A DNA stretch of 29,445 bases from a virus. The notes beneath the pieces are model-generated. The model saw nothing but the letters and a program-made list of their open reading frames with translations. It was not told where the DNA came from and did not search any database. The stretch spans positions 1-29,445 of the IMG/VR virus record IMGVR_UViG_3300032296_000933, one strand, 5' to 3'. Of this stretch, positions 26,857 through 29,445 are shown in pieces. Position 1 is the first letter of the stretch; each line of letters begins with the position of its first letter. A program made the position numbers and the translations under genes.

Positions 26857-29181
26857 TTAGGCGTATTTAATTGAACCTCTTGATGGTGTATTTATGGGAG
26901 CAACACCTTCAACTCCTTTCTTTGGAACGAATGGGTTATTGCCCACACGCTTATCATTTTCAAGACCTTCGTTAGGCAAAATTCTACCTTTTGAATCTCT
27001 CTTTCTCATATAGATTTGACGCTTCCAAAAATGATGACAAAATGCGCCACCTTTGTAGACGAAAATATCATAGGTGCTTTGTCCAGTTGGTGCGAAATCT
27101 CCATTCACTCCTTTGTCACTCATCCTCTTTATATCTTCGTATCTAAACACCGCACCTGATGCCGACATTCCCACCATATCAATGCAGAATTCTCTTGAAT
27201 TTGCAGAAAGATTTTGAGAATATGCGTAACGTAATTTGTAAAGTCCTGCATCTCCCCATTGTGATTTCTCCCCACCATTTGCATCACTCATTGAAGGCAT
27301 CTTGTTGAATAGTTGTGAGGTGTAGTTTAATTCATTTTCAGGATCAAGTACATCTTCCTCACTTATCAATTCCCATTCCTCTTTGTCTATATATTCAGCT
27401 TTGCTTTTTAATTCATCAATGAAGATTCTCCCTTCCTCATCTGTGAAATCATTTGAAGATTGACACACGTGCGCTGACTGCTCAACATTCACACGCTCAA
27501 CAATTCTCTTTGCCCAATCTCTCCCTGCATCACCTCCCCAAAGTTGCCAAGCTATTCGACCTGCTGTTGGAAATCCATCTTCACCTTGATTCCATCCAGT
27601 TGCCTCTTTGTCTACTTCGTGCCTTGAAAAGTAACTATTCATCCTTTGCACTGTATCAAAAGATAAATTCCGTTTATTACTGATGTCTCTCGCTCTTGCT
27701 ACTCCGACCTCAGTACCACCTCTACCATATTCCTCTCGCCACTTTAATCCAAGTTCCGCTTCACCTGCCATTTCATCGGTAGGCTCGTAACTTTCTAAAT
27801 TAACTTTTTTTTTTTGGACTACTTGCGTGGGATCAATAGCGACATTGGATAGGTTATCGAATATCTCGCTTATTTGAACATCGGACAACATTGGGAAAGA
27901 TGCCTTTGTGATTGCTTTTGCACTTGGAATGGTCAAGACATTTGCAGTAGTCTGTACAATGATTTCAAGTAGTGATGCAATTTGCGCACCATTCAATGCT
28001 TGACTTGCAACATCAACTGGTTGTGCTACTTCACCTGCTGCATCCACTACCATCTCATCAGCGAACAAATCATTCTGCACAATTTTAACTTCACCAAATA
28101 CACCAAATGATGCCAACGCTTCCTCTACTGCACCTGTAATTAATCTTTGAAATGGCTCAATTACTTGACGCTGAAAAATACGCATCGCAGTTTTCATCTC
28201 ATCGGTATTGCTACCCAATCCACCGCCATCACGCACACCAAATAACAAAGGAGATGTAACACGATGGCTTACCAAAATTGCCTCTACCGATTGGTCAACC
28301 AATGTGGTGAATTGCTTATCCATATCACTAACAGGAAACGGAGTGAATTCAACACCTCTATCTCTTTCTTCATTAAAGAATGTCAATACCTTCCCTGCAT
28401 TTTCTGCGCTACCCAATGACATTTGCAATTGATTCTTTATCATATGCTGTTCCTCCAATGATGGGATGCCATTATTGAAAGATGCAATCAAAGATGGGAA
28501 GAAACCATTTAAAATAAGATTGACCTGGTACTCGCTCAACTGCCTCATCTTTTCAATCTCATTGATTGCACCAACGTAATCAGGTTTGGGATAATACTCA
28601 CTACCAACCATCAAACTATGCACGAATAATACTTGCTTTGGCTCAGCTTCGTTAGTATTAACATCGAACATCGGAATATAATGCGGTGTATTCTTTTTCT
28701 TCCGCATATCCGACCAGTCACGTGAATACCACACACCAACAACATCATCTTCCTCATCACTACAAGCAAGGCGGCAATTCTCAAATGGAAGGTGGTTTAT
28801 CTGTGCGATAGTACTTCTATCCATTGACCAAATAATTTCCCAATAAAAACCTCCGTGTAACTTTAAATCTAATGAGGTTGGATGGATAATTGAATCCAAC
28901 TTCAATCGCTGAATTTCTTTTACCGCTTGTGGAGTGGATGCAGTCAATTCTTTTCCTGCAATCATATAACTAATTGAGTTCACCAGTGCGCCGTGAACAG
29001 GTGACTCATTGTAAAGTTCAATCAAGTATTGAGGGAACGCATTGCTCTCCCCATAGTTAACCCATCCCTTTCTATCTTCCTTTTCAATGGGATCAATTTT
29101 AACGTACTTGGACATCTCTATTTGAGTTGCTCCAATGCGTTGCTTTATTTCGTCAATGTTAGCCATTGTATTCGATGTCAT
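26857..29181 (-). CDS. Portal protein with extra C-terminal domains
   Basis: 774 residues, longer than a usual portal. Residues 1 to about 370 form the HK97/PBSX-type portal core (GWVNYGESNAFPQYLIELYN; ESPVHGALVNSISYMIAGKE; SHRVTSPLLFGVRDGGGLGS). About 380-450 is a helical segment like that of phage head proteins. About 460-570 holds LKWREEYGRGGTEVGVARAR, NSYFSRHEVDKEATGW and IAWQLWGGDAGRDW, a small module I recall attached to other phage head proteins. About 600-745 holds a domain with SREFCIDMVGMSASGAVFRY, DIFVYKGGAFCHHFWKRQIY, resembling the MuF-like head morphogenesis region. It overlaps the junction gene; the second Met (29166) is an alternative start. Confidence 0.85.
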   Translation of the reverse strand: MTSNTMANIDEIKQRIGATQIEMSKYVKIDPIEKEDRKGWVNYGESNAFPQYLIELYNESPVHGALVNSISYMIAGKELTASTPQAVKEIQRLKLDSIIHPTSLDLKLHGGFYWEIIWSMDRSTIAQINHLPFENCRLACSDEEDDVVGVWYSRDWSDMRKKKNTPHYIPMFDVNTNEAEPKQVLFVHSLMVGSEYYPKPDYVGAINEIEKMRQLSEYQVNLILNGFFPSLIASFNNGIPSLEEQHMIKNQLQMSLGSAENAGKVLTFFNEERDRGVEFTPFPVSDMDKQFTTLVDQSVEAILVSHRVTSPLLFGVRDGGGLGSNTDEMKTAMRIFQRQVIEPFQRLITGAVEEALASFGVFGEVKIVQNDLFADEMVVDAAGEVAQPVDVASQALNGAQIASLLEIIVQTTANVLTIPSAKAITKASFPMLSDVQISEIFDNLSNVAIDPTQVVQKKKVNLESYEPTDEMAGEAELGLKWREEYGRGGTEVGVARARDISNKRNLSFDTVQRMNSYFSRHEVDKEATGWNQGEDGFPTAGRIAWQLWGGDAGRDWAKRIVERVNVEQSAHVCQSSNDFTDEEGRIFIDELKSKAEYIDKEEWELISEEDVLDPENELNYTSQLFNKMPSMSDANGGEKSQWGDAGLYKLRYAYSQNLSANSREFCIDMVGMSASGAVFRYEDIKRMSDKGVNGDFAPTGQSTYDIFVYKGGAFCHHFWKRQIYMRKRDSKGRILPNEGLENDKRVGNNPFVPKKGVEGVAPINTPSRGSIKYA

Positions 29182-29445
29182 TAGGTATGGTTAGCGTTGG
29201 TTGGTCAAAGTATTGCGTCAGCGTAGTGAATTCGATATAACCTCTTTTAATCTCACCAACCACATCAGCATCAGCAGGATCCAAGTTAGTAGACGAATTT
29301 TGACCATAAATAATATAGTTATAGCGACCACCATCAGTAACAAGAATACTACCATTGACAGCATCGTCAACATCAGTGCTAATGGATAGCGTAGTAATTC
29401 TTTCATTTGTGTCAATAACCGATGGAATAACCGCAAATAATTTTA
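29159..29445 (-). CDS. Junction gene, C-terminal part
   Basis: C-terminal portion of the 134-residue protein that starts at 241. Its last residues read PTLTIPNDIEYNG before the TAA at 29159-29161. It overlaps the start of the portal gene (ATG at 29181, or a second ATG at 29166 giving an 8-base overlap), which suggests translational coupling. Bases 29323-29445 repeat 1-123, so this part is seen twice in the window. The function is unknown; the context is head/tail structural genes. Confidence 0.85.
   Translation of the reverse strand, partial: KLFAVIPSVIDTNERITTLSISTDVDDAVNGSILVTDGGRYNYIIYGQNSSTNLDPADADVVGEIKRGYIEFTTLTQYFDQPTLTIPNDIEYNG
29323..29445. repeat. Terminal direct repeat, right copy
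   Basis: Exact second copy of bases 1-123. Removing one copy gives a circle of 29,322 bp. The copy lies within the junction-gene coding sequence read on the minus strand. Confidence 0.97.

Noticed and set aside
29218-29436. Minus-strand 72-codon hydrophobic frame at the right end
   Set aside because: It is in a different frame from the junction gene, which reads through the same bases and continues across the contig join with a family-like sequence; the hydrophobic frame is its shadow.
1-29445. CRISPR array, diversity-generating retroelement, insertion sequence, integrase or attachment site
   Set aside because: No regularly spaced repeats, reverse transcriptase motifs, transposase, recombinase signature or tRNA-derived attachment core was seen on either strand.

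Overview
The window is a complete or near-complete genome of a tailed phage infecting a member of the Bacteroidota, written as a linear contig. Its first 123 bases are repeated exactly at its end (1-123 = 29323-29445). One 134-codon gene reads cleanly through that junction, so the molecule closes to a circle of 29,322 bp (or was circularly permuted or terminally redundant). Host evidence: two exact matches to the Bacteroidota promoter (TTG, 19 bp, TAnnTTTG), low GC, A-rich leaders, and proteins that resemble Bacteroidota siphophage families (capsid, XkdF-type protease, tail assembly, holin, M15 endolysin). No integrase or CI-type lysogeny module was found, so a lytic life style is likely.

On the circle there are two opposed transcription units. 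The rightward unit (17468-23893) starts at the promoter at 17411-17440. It carries small early proteins, an SSB-like protein, a small HTH protein, a DnaA-domain-IV-like initiator, replication-associated proteins, the large terminase and a cluster of small conserved proteins, and it ends at a hairpin terminator (23911-23940). The leftward unit runs from 17311 down to 1, through the junction, and on from 29445 to 23859. In order it encodes a VRR-NUC nuclease, a sigma-70-like factor, a Cys-rich protein, a structured non-coding block with a tRNA-like gene (15286-15773), a MazG-like pyrophosphohydrolase, a DUF5681-like protein, the tail assembly chaperone, neck and tail-tip proteins, tape measure, prohead protease, scaffold, major capsid protein, tail tube, the junction gene, portal, connector, holin, endolysin, a metallophosphoesterase and an overlapping spanin-like pair.

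The most interesting signals are translational. The SSB-like gene ends with a textbook -1 frameshift cassette: heptamer C CCT TTT, 6-nt spacer, 9-bp hairpin. The -1 frame adds 21 residues beyond the acidic DDLPF tip, and its stop overlaps the next start as ATGA. The tail chaperone gene holds a nine-T slippery run, and a 93-codon -1 frame without an initiator follows it, as in lambda G/GT. A compact RNA with a pseudoknot-capable terminator sits just upstream of a tRNA-like gene whose anticodon arm does not fold.

Five genes shorter than 60 codons (13135, 18138, 19594, 22947 and 26219) were added by direct reading, and several start codons were moved using stop/start overlaps. All functional names rest on motif reading and recall of families; no database search was run.
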